Source of the DNA: Egaibacter danicus
Lineage (GTDB): Bacteria; Pseudomonadota; Gammaproteobacteria; Burkholderiales; Burkholderiaceae_C
Direction: 5' to 3'
Length of the DNA: 64,000 nucleotides
Assembly: GCA_016707075.1 (NCBI GenBank)
Contig: JADJII010000004.1
Location: 124,001 to 188,000, forward strand
In this document: positions 42,388 to 50,550 of the stretch, piece after piece
Numbering within the stretch: position 1 is the first letter of the stretch
Layout: each line of letters opens with the position of its first letter
Notes under the pieces: generated by a model
What the model saw: only the letters and a program-made list of their open reading frames with translations
Database searches by the model: none
Told to the model about the DNA's origin: nothing
Program-made: the position numbers and the translations under genes

Positions 42388-42432
42388 GACCGTCGTTGGT
42401 CGTAACTTAGTAAAGCAGGATCTATGCCTGCT
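42388..42432 (-). promoter_or_regulatory. candidate ANTAR-type hairpins before the NarK-type gene
   Basis: In RNA sense, AGCAGG-CATAGAT-CCTGCT (42432-42414, six pairs, seven-base loop), a 12-base linker, then GACC-AACGAC-GGTC (42401-42388) with the same AACGAC hexaloop as at nirB. Only the second hairpin fits the A1/G4 hexaloop rule fully. No clear terminator or sigma-54 promoter accompanies it. Confidence 0.45.
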
Positions 42433-42451
42433 GTATGTGCAGCGTATGCAC

Positions 42452-42482
42452 AAAAAAAGGGCGTCTGCAAAAGACGCCCTTC
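42452..42482 (-). terminator. intrinsic terminator of the nrt operon
   Basis: On the minus strand AGGGCGTCT-TTTGC-AGACGCCCT is followed by seven T. It lies 22 bases after the stop of the ABC ATPase gene and before the leader of the NarK-type gene. Confidence 0.85.
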
Positions 42483-42503
42483 CCTGGAGAGTTGGCAGAG
42501 GGG

Positions 42504-43340
42504 CTACGCTGCCTTTTCCACGTGGGCCTGCCGGGTGTACAAAAAGTCGATCACCGCCTTGCGGTAGTGCAGATACTGCGTGCTTTCGGCCAATTCCACG
42601 CGGTTGCGTGGGCGCCCCAGTTCGACGCTGAGCACTTCGCCGATGGTGGCGGAAGGGCCGTTGGTCATCATCACAATCTTGTCGGACAGCAGCACGGCTT
42701 CATCCACGTCGTGCGTCACCATCACCACGGTACTTTGCGTGGCCGCCACGATGGCCAGCAGCTCGTCCTGCAGCTTGGCGCGGGTCAACGCGTCCAGCGC
42801 GCCAAAGGGCTCGTCCAGCAGCAGCACCTTGGGCTCCATGCACAGCGCACGGGCAATGCCCACACGCTGCTTCATGCCGCCCGAGATTTCGCCGGGGCGT
42901 TTTTGTGCGGCGGCGGTGAGGCCCACCATGGCCAGCGCGGCATCGGTGCGGGCCTTGAGTTGCGCCTTGCTCTCGGCCGTTGCACCCGTGGTCTTGTTGG
43001 CTGCGCCAAAGACACGCTCAACGGCCAGATACACGTTCTCGAAACAGGTGAGCCAGGGCAGCAGCGAGTGGTTCTGGAACACCACCGCGCGGTCCGGGCC
43101 GGGGCCGGCGATCTCGCGGTTGGCGCAGATCAGGCTGCCATTCGTGGGCGTGGTCAGACCCGCAATCAGGTTGAGCAGCGTGGACTTGCCGCAGCCCGAG
43201 TGGCCGATCAGCGCCACAAACTCGCCTTTGGCAACCGTGAGGTTGACGTCTTTCAGCGCGCAGAACGGGCCCTTCCTGGTCTTGAAGGTTTGCTCTACGC
43301 CCTGGATTTCGATGTACTTGGTGGTCAGGTTGTCGCTCAT
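42504..43340 (-). CDS. nrtD: nitrate ABC transporter ATP-binding protein
   Basis: ATPase of the NrtABCD/CmpABCD/TauABC class energising nitrate uptake; 278 residues. Walker A GHSGCGKST near residue 47, Q-loop VFQNHSLLPW, signature SGGMKQR, Walker B VLLLDEPFGALD and switch His in VTHDVDEA. It lacks the C-terminal substrate-binding-like extension of cyanobacterial NrtC, so only one ATPase type is used. The start overlaps the permease stop by four bases. Last gene of the nrt operon. Confidence 0.92.
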   Translation of the reverse strand: MSDNLTTKYIEIQGVEQTFKTRKGPFCALKDVNLTVAKGEFVALIGHSGCGKSTLLNLIAGLTTPTNGSLICANREIAGPGPDRAVVFQNHSLLPWLTCFENVYLAVERVFGAANKTTGATAESKAQLKARTDAALAMVGLTAAAQKRPGEISGGMKQRVGIARALCMEPKVLLLDEPFGALDALTRAKLQDELLAIVAATQSTVVMVTHDVDEAVLLSDKIVMMTNGPSATIGEVLSVELGRPRNRVELAESTQYLHYRKAVIDFLYTRQAHVEKAA

Positions 43341-44143
43341 GATTTCACCTCTTCAAATGTGAATGCTGTAGCCACTTTGATCAGCACATATTCAAGGATC
43401 AAACCGACGAGACCAATCACAAAAATCGCGATGATGATGTTTTTGACATTCAGGTTGTTCCACTCGTCCCACACCCAGAAGCCGATACCCACACCGCCGG
43501 TCAGCATCTCGGCTGCCACAATCACCAGCCACGCAGTGCCCACAGCCAGACGCACGCCGGTCAGCATGTAGGGCAGCACCGCGGGAAAGAGAATCTTCGT
43601 GACGATCTTCCACTCGGAGAGGTTCAGCACGCGGGCCACGTTCAAGTAGTCTTGCGGCACACGCTGCACACCGACGGCGGTGTTGATGATCATGGGCCAG
43701 ATGGAGCAGATGAAAATGGTCCAGATGGCGGCCGGGTTGGCACCCTTGAACACCAGCAGGCCAATCGGCAACCAGGCCAGTGGCGACACCGGGCGCAGCA
43801 GGCTGATGAGCGGGTTGAACATGCGGCTCAAAAACTCAAACCGCCCGATCATGAAGCCGGCCGGGATGCCTACCGCAGCGGCCAGGCCGAAGCCCAAAGC
43901 CACACGCTCCAGCGACATCAAAATATTCCAGCCCACGCCCTGGTCATTCGGACCGTTGCGGTAAAACGGGTCTGAAAAAATCACGACAGCCTGTTTGAAC
44001 GTCTCGGCAGGCGAGGGGATGCTGCTGGCGGTGGTGATGGACACCAGCGCCCACAGCCCGACCAGCAAGCCCAGGCCGATCACGGGCGGCAAAACAGCCA
44101 GCCACAAACCGCGCCAATCAAAAGGCTGGCGGGTTGCTGGCAC
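43337..44143 (-). CDS. nrtB: nitrate ABC transporter permease (5' end shifted)
   Basis: Inner-membrane permease of the NrtB/SsuC/TauC type. About six membrane helices and the EAA loop RVLNLSEWKIVTKILFPAVLPY are visible. The open frame begins with GTG 44143 (PATRQPFDWRGLW) but has no ribosome-binding site there. Upstream, ATG 44267 behind AAGGAG starts MVSAVFHSPLAAVTEPVEAP, which fits as the N-terminus but lies in another frame, crossing near 44165. I think the real gene is 43337-44267 with a small indel. From 44267 the gap to nrtA is 30 bases, consistent with the operon. Confidence 0.88.
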   Translation of the reverse strand: MPATRQPFDWRGLWLAVLPPVIGLGLLVGLWALVSITTASSIPSPAETFKQAVVIFSDPFYRNGPNDQGVGWNILMSLERVALGFGLAAAVGIPAGFMIGRFEFLSRMFNPLISLLRPVSPLAWLPIGLLVFKGANPAAIWTIFICSIWPMIINTAVGVQRVPQDYLNVARVLNLSEWKIVTKILFPAVLPYMLTGVRLAVGTAWLVIVAAEMLTGGVGIGFWVWDEWNNLNVKNIIIAIFVIGLVGLILEYVLIKVATAFTFEEVKS

Positions 44144-44297
44144 GGGCTTGGTGGGCTGGGTGGTGGGTTACAGCCGCCACCGGAGTTGTGTTGGTCAAAA
44201 CCCTGGCAGGGGCTTCAACCGGCTCCGTAACAGCGGCAAGAGGCGAGTGAAATACAGCGCTGACCATGGTAGGCTCCTTCTCTGTGGTGGGCAGGAT

Positions 44298-45542
44298 TTA
44301 CGCCTTGACTTTGAAACTGTCGGCGTATTTCTTCGGGTCCTTGCCGTCCCATATGACGCCGTCCATCAGCTTCGATGAACGCATCAAGTCTTTCGGTACA
44401 GGCGTTTTGCTGGCGGCGGCGGCCTGTTTGTAGATGTCGATTTGGTTGATCTGTTTAGCCACCGCGAGATAGTCAGGGTGCTCCTTTAGCAAACCCCAGC
44501 GCTTGTGCTGTGTCAGGAACCACATGCCGTCGCTGAGATAGGGGAAGTTCACCGCGCCGTCGTTGTAGAACTTCATGAAATTCGGGTCATCCCAGGTCTT
44601 GCCAAGACCATTCTGGTAACGACCCAGAATGCGCTGGTTGATGGCGTCCACGCTGGTGTTCACATAGCTCTTGTCGGCGATGGTTTCGGCCATCTTGTTC
44701 TTGTTGGCCAGGCCTGAGTCAATCCACTTGCCTGCTTCCAGAATGGCGGCAGTCACGGCGCGAGCGGTGTTGGGGTATTTCTTGACGAAGTCGCCCGTGG
44801 TGCCCAGTACTTTTTCGGGGTGGTCTTTCCACACGTCCTGGCTGGTGGTGGCGGTGATGCCGATCCCGTCGATGATGGCGCGGTGATTCCAGGGCTCGCC
44901 TACGCTGTAGCCGTCCATATTGCCGACGCGCATGTTGGCCACCATCTGCGGCGGCGGTACGGTGATCACCTTGGCATCGGTCATCGGGTTGATGCCGTTG
45001 GCCGCCATCCAGTAGTACAGCCACATCGCGTGGGTGCCGGTGGGGAAGGTCTGGGCAAAGGTGTATTCGCGCTTTTCGGTAGCCATCAGTTTGGCCAGGC
45101 TGGGGCCGTCCACCGCGCCTTTGTCGGCCAGCTTTTTAGAAAGGGTAATGGCCTGACCATTGTTGTTGAGCGTCATCATTACAGCCATGTCTTTCTTGGG
45201 GCCGCTGACACCCAGGTGCACGCCGTAAATCAGGCCATACAGCACATGGGCAAAGTCCAGCTCGCCATTCACCAGCTTGTCGCGCACCCCGGCCCAGCTC
45301 GCCTCTTTGCTGGGCACGATGGTCACGCCGTGCTTCTTGTCGAAGCCCAACACCGAGGCCATCACCACGCTGGCGCAATCGGTCAGTGGGATGAACCCGA
45401 TCTTCACCTCTTTCTTTTCGGGCGCGTCCGACCCCTGCGCATAGACGGCTGCACGCAGCGCGGGGTTGATGCCAATGGCACCCACGGCGGCAGATTGCAG
45501 CACGACGCGTCGGCTGAGGCTGGTTTTCAAAAGGTCAGTCAT
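44298..45542 (-). CDS. nrtA: nitrate ABC transporter substrate-binding protein
   Basis: Periplasmic nitrate-binding protein of the NrtA/CmpA family, 414 residues. The twin-arginine signal is SLSRRVVLQSAAVGAIG, followed by an Ala-rich cleavage region. Typical body motifs are KIGFIPLTDCASVVMA, SKEASWAGVRDKLVNGELD and MRVGNMDGYSVGEPWN. Start ATG 45542 (MTDLLKTSL) after AGGAG; the open frame upstream belongs to the leader. The leader contains two hexaloop hairpins and a strong terminator, so expression should depend on an ANTAR protein sensing nitrate; the nasT-type gene lies directly upstream. Confidence 0.95.
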   Translation of the reverse strand: MTDLLKTSLSRRVVLQSAAVGAIGINPALRAAVYAQGSDAPEKKEVKIGFIPLTDCASVVMASVLGFDKKHGVTIVPSKEASWAGVRDKLVNGELDFAHVLYGLIYGVHLGVSGPKKDMAVMMTLNNNGQAITLSKKLADKGAVDGPSLAKLMATEKREYTFAQTFPTGTHAMWLYYWMAANGINPMTDAKVITVPPPQMVANMRVGNMDGYSVGEPWNHRAIIDGIGITATTSQDVWKDHPEKVLGTTGDFVKKYPNTARAVTAAILEAGKWIDSGLANKNKMAETIADKSYVNTSVDAINQRILGRYQNGLGKTWDDPNFMKFYNDGAVNFPYLSDGMWFLTQHKRWGLLKEHPDYLAVAKQINQIDIYKQAAAASKTPVPKDLMRSSKLMDGVIWDGKDPKKYADSFKVKA

Positions 45543-45579
45543 CACGGCACTCCTGAGTAAAAAACAAAAAAACAAAAAC

Positions 45580-45654
45580 AAAAAAGGCGTCCTCACCGCG
45601 TACCAGCGCTGCCAGGGGCAGGTGCTGCGTACGGGTGGGGACGCCTTTGTCCGG
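45580..45654 (-). terminator. long leader terminator (attenuator) before nrtA
   Basis: An almost continuous hairpin of about 30 base pairs: AAGGCGTCC at 45654-45646 (RNA sense) pairs with GGACGCCTT near 45592-45584, with CACC/GGTG, GTACG/CGTAC and CAGC/GCTG blocks inside, followed by a long T-rich tract. It stands between the hexaloop pair and the nrtA start codon, the correct place for an attenuator. Confidence 0.85.
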
Positions 45655-45667
45655 TTTTGAAGGGGCT

Positions 45668-45712
45668 GTAACCCGCCGTTGGGCTACATCCTTCAACTGA
45701 CCATCGTTGGTC
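45668..45712 (-). promoter_or_regulatory. ANTAR-binding dual-hexaloop motif of the nrtA leader
   Basis: RNA-sense hairpin 1 GACC-AACGAT-GGTC (45712-45699), an 11-base linker, then hairpin 2 GTAGCCC-AACGGC-GGGTTAC (45687-45668) with seven pairs. Both loops have six bases with A at position 1 and G at position 4, as required for ANTAR recognition. A strong terminator follows 13 bases later. Known ANTAR systems use binding to this pair to prevent terminator formation. Confidence 0.8.
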
Positions 45713-45725
45713 TAGTGAGTACTAA

Positions 45726-45741
45726 CGCAATTGGCGTGCCA
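45726..45741 (-). promoter_or_regulatory. sigma-54-type promoter of nrtA
   Basis: TGGCACGCCAATTGCG on the minus strand fits TGGCACG-N4-TTGC with GG-N10-GC spacing. The predicted start near 45715 lies three bases before the first hexaloop hairpin, the same geometry as at nirB. Confidence 0.8.
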
Positions 45742-45770
45742 GGCTTTCTGTCTGGCATGCCACAATTAAT

Positions 45771-45837
45771 ATGCTATAGAAAGTATAGCTATTCGCGCGC
45801 ATTCGATAAGGGCTAGGGCCTTATTTAGCATATAAAA
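45771..45837 (+). repeat. dispersed ~66-bp repeat, copy 10 (nasT-nrtA gap)
   Basis: Reads ATGCTATAGAAAGTATAGCT, ATTCGCGCGCATTCGATAAG, GGCTAGGGCCTTATTTAGCA, TATAAAA: a full consensus copy between the nasT stop and the nrtA promoter. Confidence 0.8.
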
Positions 45838-45882
45838 CAAGCCATTCTGACGTTGGGCACCAAATTTGTGCATTGCACCATT

Positions 45883-46551
45883 TCAGCCCAGCAAATCCGC
45901 CACATCGAGCATGCGCTGGGCCACATCGGCCAGCCGCAGGTTCTTGTCCATGGCGGTTTTTCGCAGCTTGTCATAGGCGGCCTGTTCGGTCAGATTCTGG
46001 CGTTGCATCAGCAATCCCTTGGCGCGGTCGATGATCTTGCGGTCATGCAGTTCAGCCATGCGGGCACGCAATTCAGCGCCCTGCTGCTCCAGTTCGGTCC
46101 GGGTCTCGGCCAGTTCCTGGCGCAGTCCCTGCTCATGCTGGAAGCGCGCCATCGCCACGTCCAGAATGGGGCGAATGCGCTCGCTGGACAAACCCGCCAC
46201 GATGTAAGCCGTTACACCGGCGGCCACAGCGTCGCGAACGTGCGAGGTGTCGTTGTCGTTGGTGAACATGACAATCGGGCGGCGCTCGTCGCGCGTGGCC
46301 ATCACCACGTGCTCCAGCGCATCACGCGCCTCGCTTTCGGCGTCCACAATGATCATGTCGGGCTGCAACTGGGCCAGCCGCTCCTGCAAAAACGTATCTG
46401 CGGGCAGCACGGCCACCAGGTTGAAATCGTTTTCCAGCAGACCGATGCGCAGGCTGCGCGAGCGCTCGGCCTGGCTGATGGCGTGTTCGTCCGTCGGGTC
46501 GTCGATCGACAGGTCGGGCGCAATGACAACAATTCGCAAAGCGGCATTCAT
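45883..46551 (-). CDS. nasT: NasT-type ANTAR response regulator
   Basis: Protein of 222 residues with a receiver (LRIVVIAPDLSID... and DMIIVDAESEARDALEHV, Asp in VDAE) and a C-terminal ANTAR RNA-binding domain (HDRKIIDRAKGLLMQRQNL, AAYDKLRKTAMDKN, LADVAQRML). NasT-type proteins bind hexaloop hairpins in nitrate-assimilation leaders and prevent termination; in other species NasS holds it inactive without nitrate. No nasS is seen beside it, though NrtA-family proteins resemble NasS. Start chosen at ATG 46551 (MNAALRIVV). It lies directly upstream of the nrtA leader on the same strand. Confidence 0.88.
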   Translation of the reverse strand: MNAALRIVVIAPDLSIDDPTDEHAISQAERSRSLRIGLLENDFNLVAVLPADTFLQERLAQLQPDMIIVDAESEARDALEHVVMATRDERRPIVMFTNDNDTSHVRDAVAAGVTAYIVAGLSSERIRPILDVAMARFQHEQGLRQELAETRTELEQQGAELRARMAELHDRKIIDRAKGLLMQRQNLTEQAAYDKLRKTAMDKNLRLADVAQRMLDVADLLG

Positions 46552-46671
46552 ACCCCGGATTACGCAAGAAATGCGCCACCGGCCGACTGGATCGTCCGAT
46601 AAGGGCTGGAGCGCTTCACCTAAACTCCACTCCATGAAACGCAAAGATGACCGTTACGACAGGATGGACCG

Positions 46672-47760
46672 GTGAGTGCGCGTCTGGTGCTGGGCATTGA
46701 ATCGTCCTGCGACGAAACCGGTGTGGCGCTGGTGGAAATGCACGAGGCGGGTGTGCCCACACTGCTGGCGCATGCGTTGTACAGCCAGATCGACATGCAC
46801 CAGGCCTACGGCGGCGTGGTGCCCGAGCTGGCCAGCCGCGACCACATTCGCCGTGTGCTTCCACTGACCGAGCAGGTATTGGCCGAGGCCAAACGCAGTT
46901 TGAAAGACGTGGAGGTGGTGGGTTTCACGCGGGGCCCGGGTCTGGCGGGGGCTTTGCTGGTGGGTGCGGGTGTGGCCTGCGCGCTGGGCGCTGCTTTGGG
47001 CAAACCTGTTTTGGGTGTGCACCATCTGGAAGGGCACCTGTTGTCGCCATTTTTGAGTGCGGACCCGCCGGAGTTTCCTTTTCTGGCCTTGCTGGTGTCA
47101 GGCGGGCACACGCAACTGATGCGGGTGGACGGCGTGGGCCGTTATGAATTGCTGGGCGAAACCATCGACGATGCGGCGGGTGAGGCGTTTGACAAGTCCG
47201 CCAAGCTGATGGGCCTGGGCTATCCCGGTGGCCCGGCGTTGTCACGCATGGCGGAGCAGGGCGACCCGACGGCTTTCAAGTTGCCACGGCCCTTGCTGCA
47301 CAGCGGCAATCTGGATTTTTCGTTTGCTGGATTGAAAACAGCCGTGATGGTGCAGGCCAAAAAACTGGTGGCTGCGCGTGATGATGCTGACGGCGCTTTC
47401 CAGCCCGGCACGTTTGAGACCTTGCCGCAGCAGACCCGTGCCAATCTGGCCGCGTCAACCGAGGCGGCGATTGTGGATGTGCTGGTACGCAAATCGCTTG
47501 CTGCACTGAAGCAAACGGGACTGAAACGCATGGTGGTGGCGGGTGGTGTGGGGGCCAACCGCAGCCTGCGTGCGCAACTGAATGCCGAATGCGCTCGACA
47601 AAGCGTGCGCGTGCACTACCCCGAACTGAGTCTGTGCACCGACAACGGCGCCATGATTGCACTCGCTACGGCCATGCGGCTGCAGTCAGGCCGGCAACAG
47701 GCCAGCGAGGTCTACGCGTTTGACGTGAAACCCCGCTGGCCGCTGGATCAGCTTGATTAA
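46672..47760 (+). CDS. tsaD: tRNA N6-threonylcarbamoyladenosine transferase TsaD
   Basis: Essential enzyme transferring the threonylcarbamoyl group to A37 of ANN-decoding tRNAs, with TsaB/TsaE. ASKHA ATPase fold: LGIESSCDETGVALV at the start, metal-binding HLEGHLLSPF near residue 115, LVSGGHTQLM and VVAGGVGANRSLR. Full length at 362 residues. Start GTG 46672 after AGGATGG; its first bases overlap the TGA of a 13-codon frame (46634-46675, MKRKDDRYDRMDR) that could couple translation but is unproven. Stops of tsaD and hsp20 overlap tail to tail. Confidence 0.95.
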   Translation: MSARLVLGIESSCDETGVALVEMHEAGVPTLLAHALYSQIDMHQAYGGVVPELASRDHIRRVLPLTEQVLAEAKRSLKDVEVVGFTRGPGLAGALLVGAGVACALGAALGKPVLGVHHLEGHLLSPFLSADPPEFPFLALLVSGGHTQLMRVDGVGRYELLGETIDDAAGEAFDKSAKLMGLGYPGGPALSRMAEQGDPTAFKLPRPLLHSGNLDFSFAGLKTAVMVQAKKLVAARDDADGAFQPGTFETLPQQTRANLAASTEAAIVDVLVRKSLAALKQTGLKRMVVAGGVGANRSLRAQLNAECARQSVRVHYPELSLCTDNGAMIALATAMRLQSGRQQASEVYAFDVKPRWPLDQLD

Positions 47761-48137
47761 TTGATGGTCAGTTCGGTGACTTGGCTCACCGGCACAATCT
47801 TCGCCAGCTTGAGCGTGAGCACACCGTTTTCCAGTTTGGCCTGGCTGGTGACGACATCAATGTCCTGTGGCAACTCATACGCAAAGCTGTAACGGCGTGC
47901 GGCGCCTTCACGGCTCTGGATGCGCACGATGTTGCCTTCAATACCAATGCCCAATTGGTCTTTGGCAATGCCAGGCACGTCAAATGTGAGGGTGACGGAC
48001 TTGTCATCCTGCTCAACCGAACTGGCCTGCTGACGTGGCGTTTGCAGAGCTTCGCCAAGAAAACGTTCAAGTGAACGGCCAGCAGGTGAATAGACATGAC
48101 GGCGCTGCAGGGCGGGGGCGGTAGATGCAAAAAACAT
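47757..48137 (-). CDS. Hsp20/alpha-crystallin small heat-shock protein
   Basis: Holding chaperone of 126 residues. The alpha-crystallin domain includes VTLTFDVPGIAKDQLGIGIE, YSFAYELPQDID and the conserved AKLENGVLTLKLAKI near the end. Short N-terminal arm and a minimal C-terminus (VTELTIN) without a clear I-x-I tail. Start ATG 48137 behind AGGAG. No ROSE-like or other heat-control leader could be recognised in the bases upstream. Confidence 0.9.
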   Translation of the reverse strand: MFFASTAPALQRRHVYSPAGRSLERFLGEALQTPRQQASSVEQDDKSVTLTFDVPGIAKDQLGIGIEGNIVRIQSREGAARRYSFAYELPQDIDVVTSQAKLENGVLTLKLAKIVPVSQVTELTIN

Positions 48138-48233
48138 GGTGTGTGACTCCTAGTACACTGCGCGGCGCTCAACGCGATTGCCGCATGATCCCAACTTGCG
48201 AGTGATCGCTTTTTTTTCAAGGGAAGTTTCTGC

Positions 48234-49544
48234 ATGTTTATTCTTTTTCGCCGGGTCTTGAAATTGCTGATGGTGATGTTATTTGTGCCCGCCATGGCAA
48301 TGGCCCAACCGTCGCCTGCGCCCATCAAGTTGGCGTTGATCGAGGGTTTGAGTGGTGGCAATGCCAATGGTGGTGAGGCCGTATTCCGCAATCTGGTGTG
48401 GGCTGTGGAACGGGTCAACGAGCGCGGTGGTGTGAAGACTTCCGCGGGCCCACGTCTGCTGACGCTGGATCGCCATGACAGCAAGGGGCAGGTTGAAGAA
48501 GCACTCTCCAGCCTGCGTGCAGCCATCGATGGTGGCACGCAGATCATTCTGCAGGGCAACTCATCGGCGGTTGCCGCTGCGCTGATTGAAGCGATCAACA
48601 AACACAATGAACGTGAACCGTCCAGGCGCGTGGTGTTCCTGAATTATTCGGCGGTGGACCCCATACTCACCAACGAAAAATGCAGCTTCTGGCATTTCCG
48701 CTTTGATGCCCACGCCGACATGCGCATGGCCGCACTGATGTCGGTGCTGAAAGACGACAAATCGGTCAAATCGGCGTATCTGATCGGGCAGGACTACAGC
48801 TTCGGGCAAGCCGTGCTGCGCGAGGGCAAACGCCAGCTCGGCATTCAGCGGCCCGACGTGCAGATCGTGGGTGAAGAGCTTCATCCGCTGTTGCGCATCA
48901 AGGATTTTGCGCCCTATGCGGCCAAGATCAAGGCCAGTGGCGCCGACGCCGTGCTGACCGGGAACTTCAGCAATGACCTGACGCTGCTGGTGAAGGCCGC
49001 CAAAGAAGCGGGTTTCGAAGGCAAGTTCTACACGTTTTATGGCAATGCCCTGGGCGCACCGGCAGCGATTGGTGAAGCAGGCCTGGGCAAGGTGATTGCC
49101 GTGGCCGACTGGCTACCCAACGTACAGACAGCTTCCAGCGAAGCGTTCTACCAGTCGTTTCGCGCCCGCTACCCAAAACCGGCCGATGACTACGTGCATA
49201 TGCGCATGCACCTGATGGTGGAGGCACTGGCTCAAGCCATCGAGAAGGCCTCGCCAGCTGGCCAGAAGCCAACCGCCGCGACCGGTCAGGATGCTATTGA
49301 TTTAATAGCTGTTGCCGCACAACTGGAAAGGGCCAACGTCACTTTACAGGGTCAAAATGGCACCATGCGGGCTGCTGACCACCAGTTTCAGCAACCTCTG
49401 GTGGTAGGCGTGATGGACCGCCAGGGGGCGCCCGGTGTGAAGTTTGATGTGGAAGGTTCGGGCTACGGCTTTCGCGTGATCAAGACGTTGCCCGCCGCCA
49501 GTGCCGAGCAGGCGACCACCTGCAGGATGCAGCGGCCTGGCTAA
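48234..49544 (+). CDS. ABC transporter periplasmic binding protein, LivK-like
   Basis: Type I periplasmic binding protein of 436 residues, the class that binds branched-chain amino acids and related ligands. A signal peptide (VLKLLMVMLFVPAMAMAQ) is followed by IKLALIEGLSGGNANGG, ILQGNSSAVAAALIEAINKH, a hinge region SAYLIGQDYSFGQAV and a C-terminal strand. No permease or ATPase gene is adjacent, so the partner transporter is elsewhere or the protein works as a sensor. A dispersed-repeat copy (49291-49358) is in frame near residue 355 (IDLIAVAAQLERANVTL). Ligand unknown. Confidence 0.85.
   Translation: MFILFRRVLKLLMVMLFVPAMAMAQPSPAPIKLALIEGLSGGNANGGEAVFRNLVWAVERVNERGGVKTSAGPRLLTLDRHDSKGQVEEALSSLRAAIDGGTQIILQGNSSAVAAALIEAINKHNEREPSRRVVFLNYSAVDPILTNEKCSFWHFRFDAHADMRMAALMSVLKDDKSVKSAYLIGQDYSFGQAVLREGKRQLGIQRPDVQIVGEELHPLLRIKDFAPYAAKIKASGADAVLTGNFSNDLTLLVKAAKEAGFEGKFYTFYGNALGAPAAIGEAGLGKVIAVADWLPNVQTASSEAFYQSFRARYPKPADDYVHMRMHLMVEALAQAIEKASPAGQKPTAATGQDAIDLIAVAAQLERANVTLQGQNGTMRAADHQFQQPLVVGVMDRQGAPGVKFDVEGSGYGFRVIKTLPAASAEQATTCRMQRPG
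49291..49358 (+). repeat. dispersed ~66-bp repeat, copy 11 (in frame inside binding-protein gene)
   Basis: Reads ATGCTATTGATTTAATAGCT, GTTGCCGCACAACTGGAAAG, GGCCAACGTCACTTTACAGG, GTCAAAA. Frame stays open. Confidence 0.75.
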
Positions 49545-49622
49545 CGACCTGAAAAGCGCGTTCTGGTGCTGGTCGATATGATCCGCCCTGAATACCTGCA
49601 TTACTTTTTAAAGGAACTGATC

Positions 49623-50051
49623 ATGCGTTGCTTCCGTACATGGCTTGTCACTCTCTTGGGCTCCCTGTTGATCTGTGCTGGTGCCCTGGCGCAGGACAAG
49701 GTGGTCTATCACATTGACAACGCGGAGACTCAGGCGACCAAGGGGCTGCGTAACATACGCAACCACCTGGACGTCGCGCCAGACACCAAAATCATCGTGG
49801 TGACGCACGCCGATGGCGTGGATTTCCTGATGGAAGGCGCCAAAGACGCCAAAAACCCGAATATTGACTATGCCTCGCTGGTCAGCGCTCTCAAGGCTCG
49901 CGGCGTGCGGTTTGAGGTGTGTGAAATTACCCTTGCCAACCGGAATTTGAAGAAAGAGCGGTTTAATCTGGATGCCGATTTCACCCCTTCCGGTGTGGTG
50001 CGAATCGGTCAGCTACAGACTCGCGAAAGGTACGCCTATATCAAGCCCTGA
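49623..50051 (+). CDS. exported DsrE-family protein
   Basis: Protein of 142 residues with a signal peptide (WLVTLLGSLLICAGALAQ) and a DsrE/DsrF-like fold: KVVYHIDNAETQATKGLRNI, KIIVVTHADGVDFLM and the sulfur-site region ALKARGVRFEVCEITLANRN with one Cys in the DsrE-typical position. Periplasmic DsrE proteins occur widely in beta-proteobacteria; a role in sulfur handling is possible but unproven. Start ATG 49623 behind AAAGGAAC. It follows the binding-protein gene by 78 bases. Confidence 0.82.
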   Translation: MRCFRTWLVTLLGSLLICAGALAQDKVVYHIDNAETQATKGLRNIRNHLDVAPDTKIIVVTHADGVDFLMEGAKDAKNPNIDYASLVSALKARGVRFEVCEITLANRNLKKERFNLDADFTPSGVVRIGQLQTRERYAYIKP

Positions 50052-50061
50052 GCCAGGCGGA

Positions 50062-50090
50062 TGGACGGCTTTACGTCTTCAGGTTATAAT
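50062..50090 (+). promoter_or_regulatory. sigma-70-type promoter upstream of rpsO
   Basis: TGGACG (50062-50067), a 17-base spacer and a perfect TATAAT (50085-50090). Transcription would start near 50097, leaving a leader of about 120 bases before rpsO, where S15 autoregulation is known in other bacteria. Confidence 0.65.
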
Positions 50091-50217
50091 TCCAAGGCTT
50101 TGCATATCGCAAGGCGCACGCCAGGAGCAGTTCCAGCATCTGGCGCAAGTTGTTAAATCGGGACGCAGGCACGGGCTAAAACGGTTTTGTGCGCGTCCAT
50201 TCACAGGAAAAAATGAA

Positions 50218-50484
50218 ATGATTGCATCCAGCATCAAAGCCGCTGTTGTCAAAGACAACGCACGTCAAGCCGGTGACACGGGTAGTCCCGAAGTGCAAGT
50301 TGCACTGTTGACCGCCCGCATCAACGAACTCACCCCCCACTTCAAGACCCACGCCAAAGACCACCATGGTCGCCGTGGTCTGCTGCGCATGGTGAGCCGC
50401 CGCCGCAAGCTGCTGGATTACCTGCGTTCCAAGGATGCAGACCGTTATGTGGCACTGATCGCCAAGCTGGGCCTGCGCAAGTAA
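50218..50484 (+). CDS. rpsO: 30S ribosomal protein S15
   Basis: Protein of 88 residues binding 16S rRNA in the platform. The sequence is typical: TGSPEVQVALLTARINELT, HAKDHHGRRGLLRMVSRRRK and LLDYLRSKDADRY. Start ATG 50218 behind AGGAAAAA; an overlapping ATG at 50213 reads only two codons. It is followed by a hairpin and pnp, the widespread rpsO-pnp order. Confidence 0.97.
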   Translation: MIASSIKAAVVKDNARQAGDTGSPEVQVALLTARINELTPHFKTHAKDHHGRRGLLRMVSRRRKLLDYLRSKDADRYVALIAKLGLRK

Positions 50485-50518
50485 GCCGTCAGTTGAATCT
50501 GATCATTTGAATGACAGA

Positions 50519-50550
50519 CGCCTGAGTTAGCTCGCTAGCTCAGGCGTTTT
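50519..50550 (+). terminator. intrinsic terminator between rpsO and pnp
   Basis: CGCCTGAGTTAGC pairs with GCTAGCTCAGGCG (one T-G pair) and is followed by TTTTC. Probably a partial terminator or RNase III site in the rpsO-pnp transcript. Confidence 0.8.

Noticed and set aside
42297..42470. N-terminal extension of the NarK-type protein to 42470
   Set aside because: The extra codons read through the hexaloop leader and resemble no transporter; ATG 42296 with GGAGC is the better start.
46634..46675. Leader peptide MKRKDDRYDRMDR before tsaD
   Set aside because: Thirteen codons overlapping the tsaD start could couple translation, but nothing in the sequence shows it is expressed.
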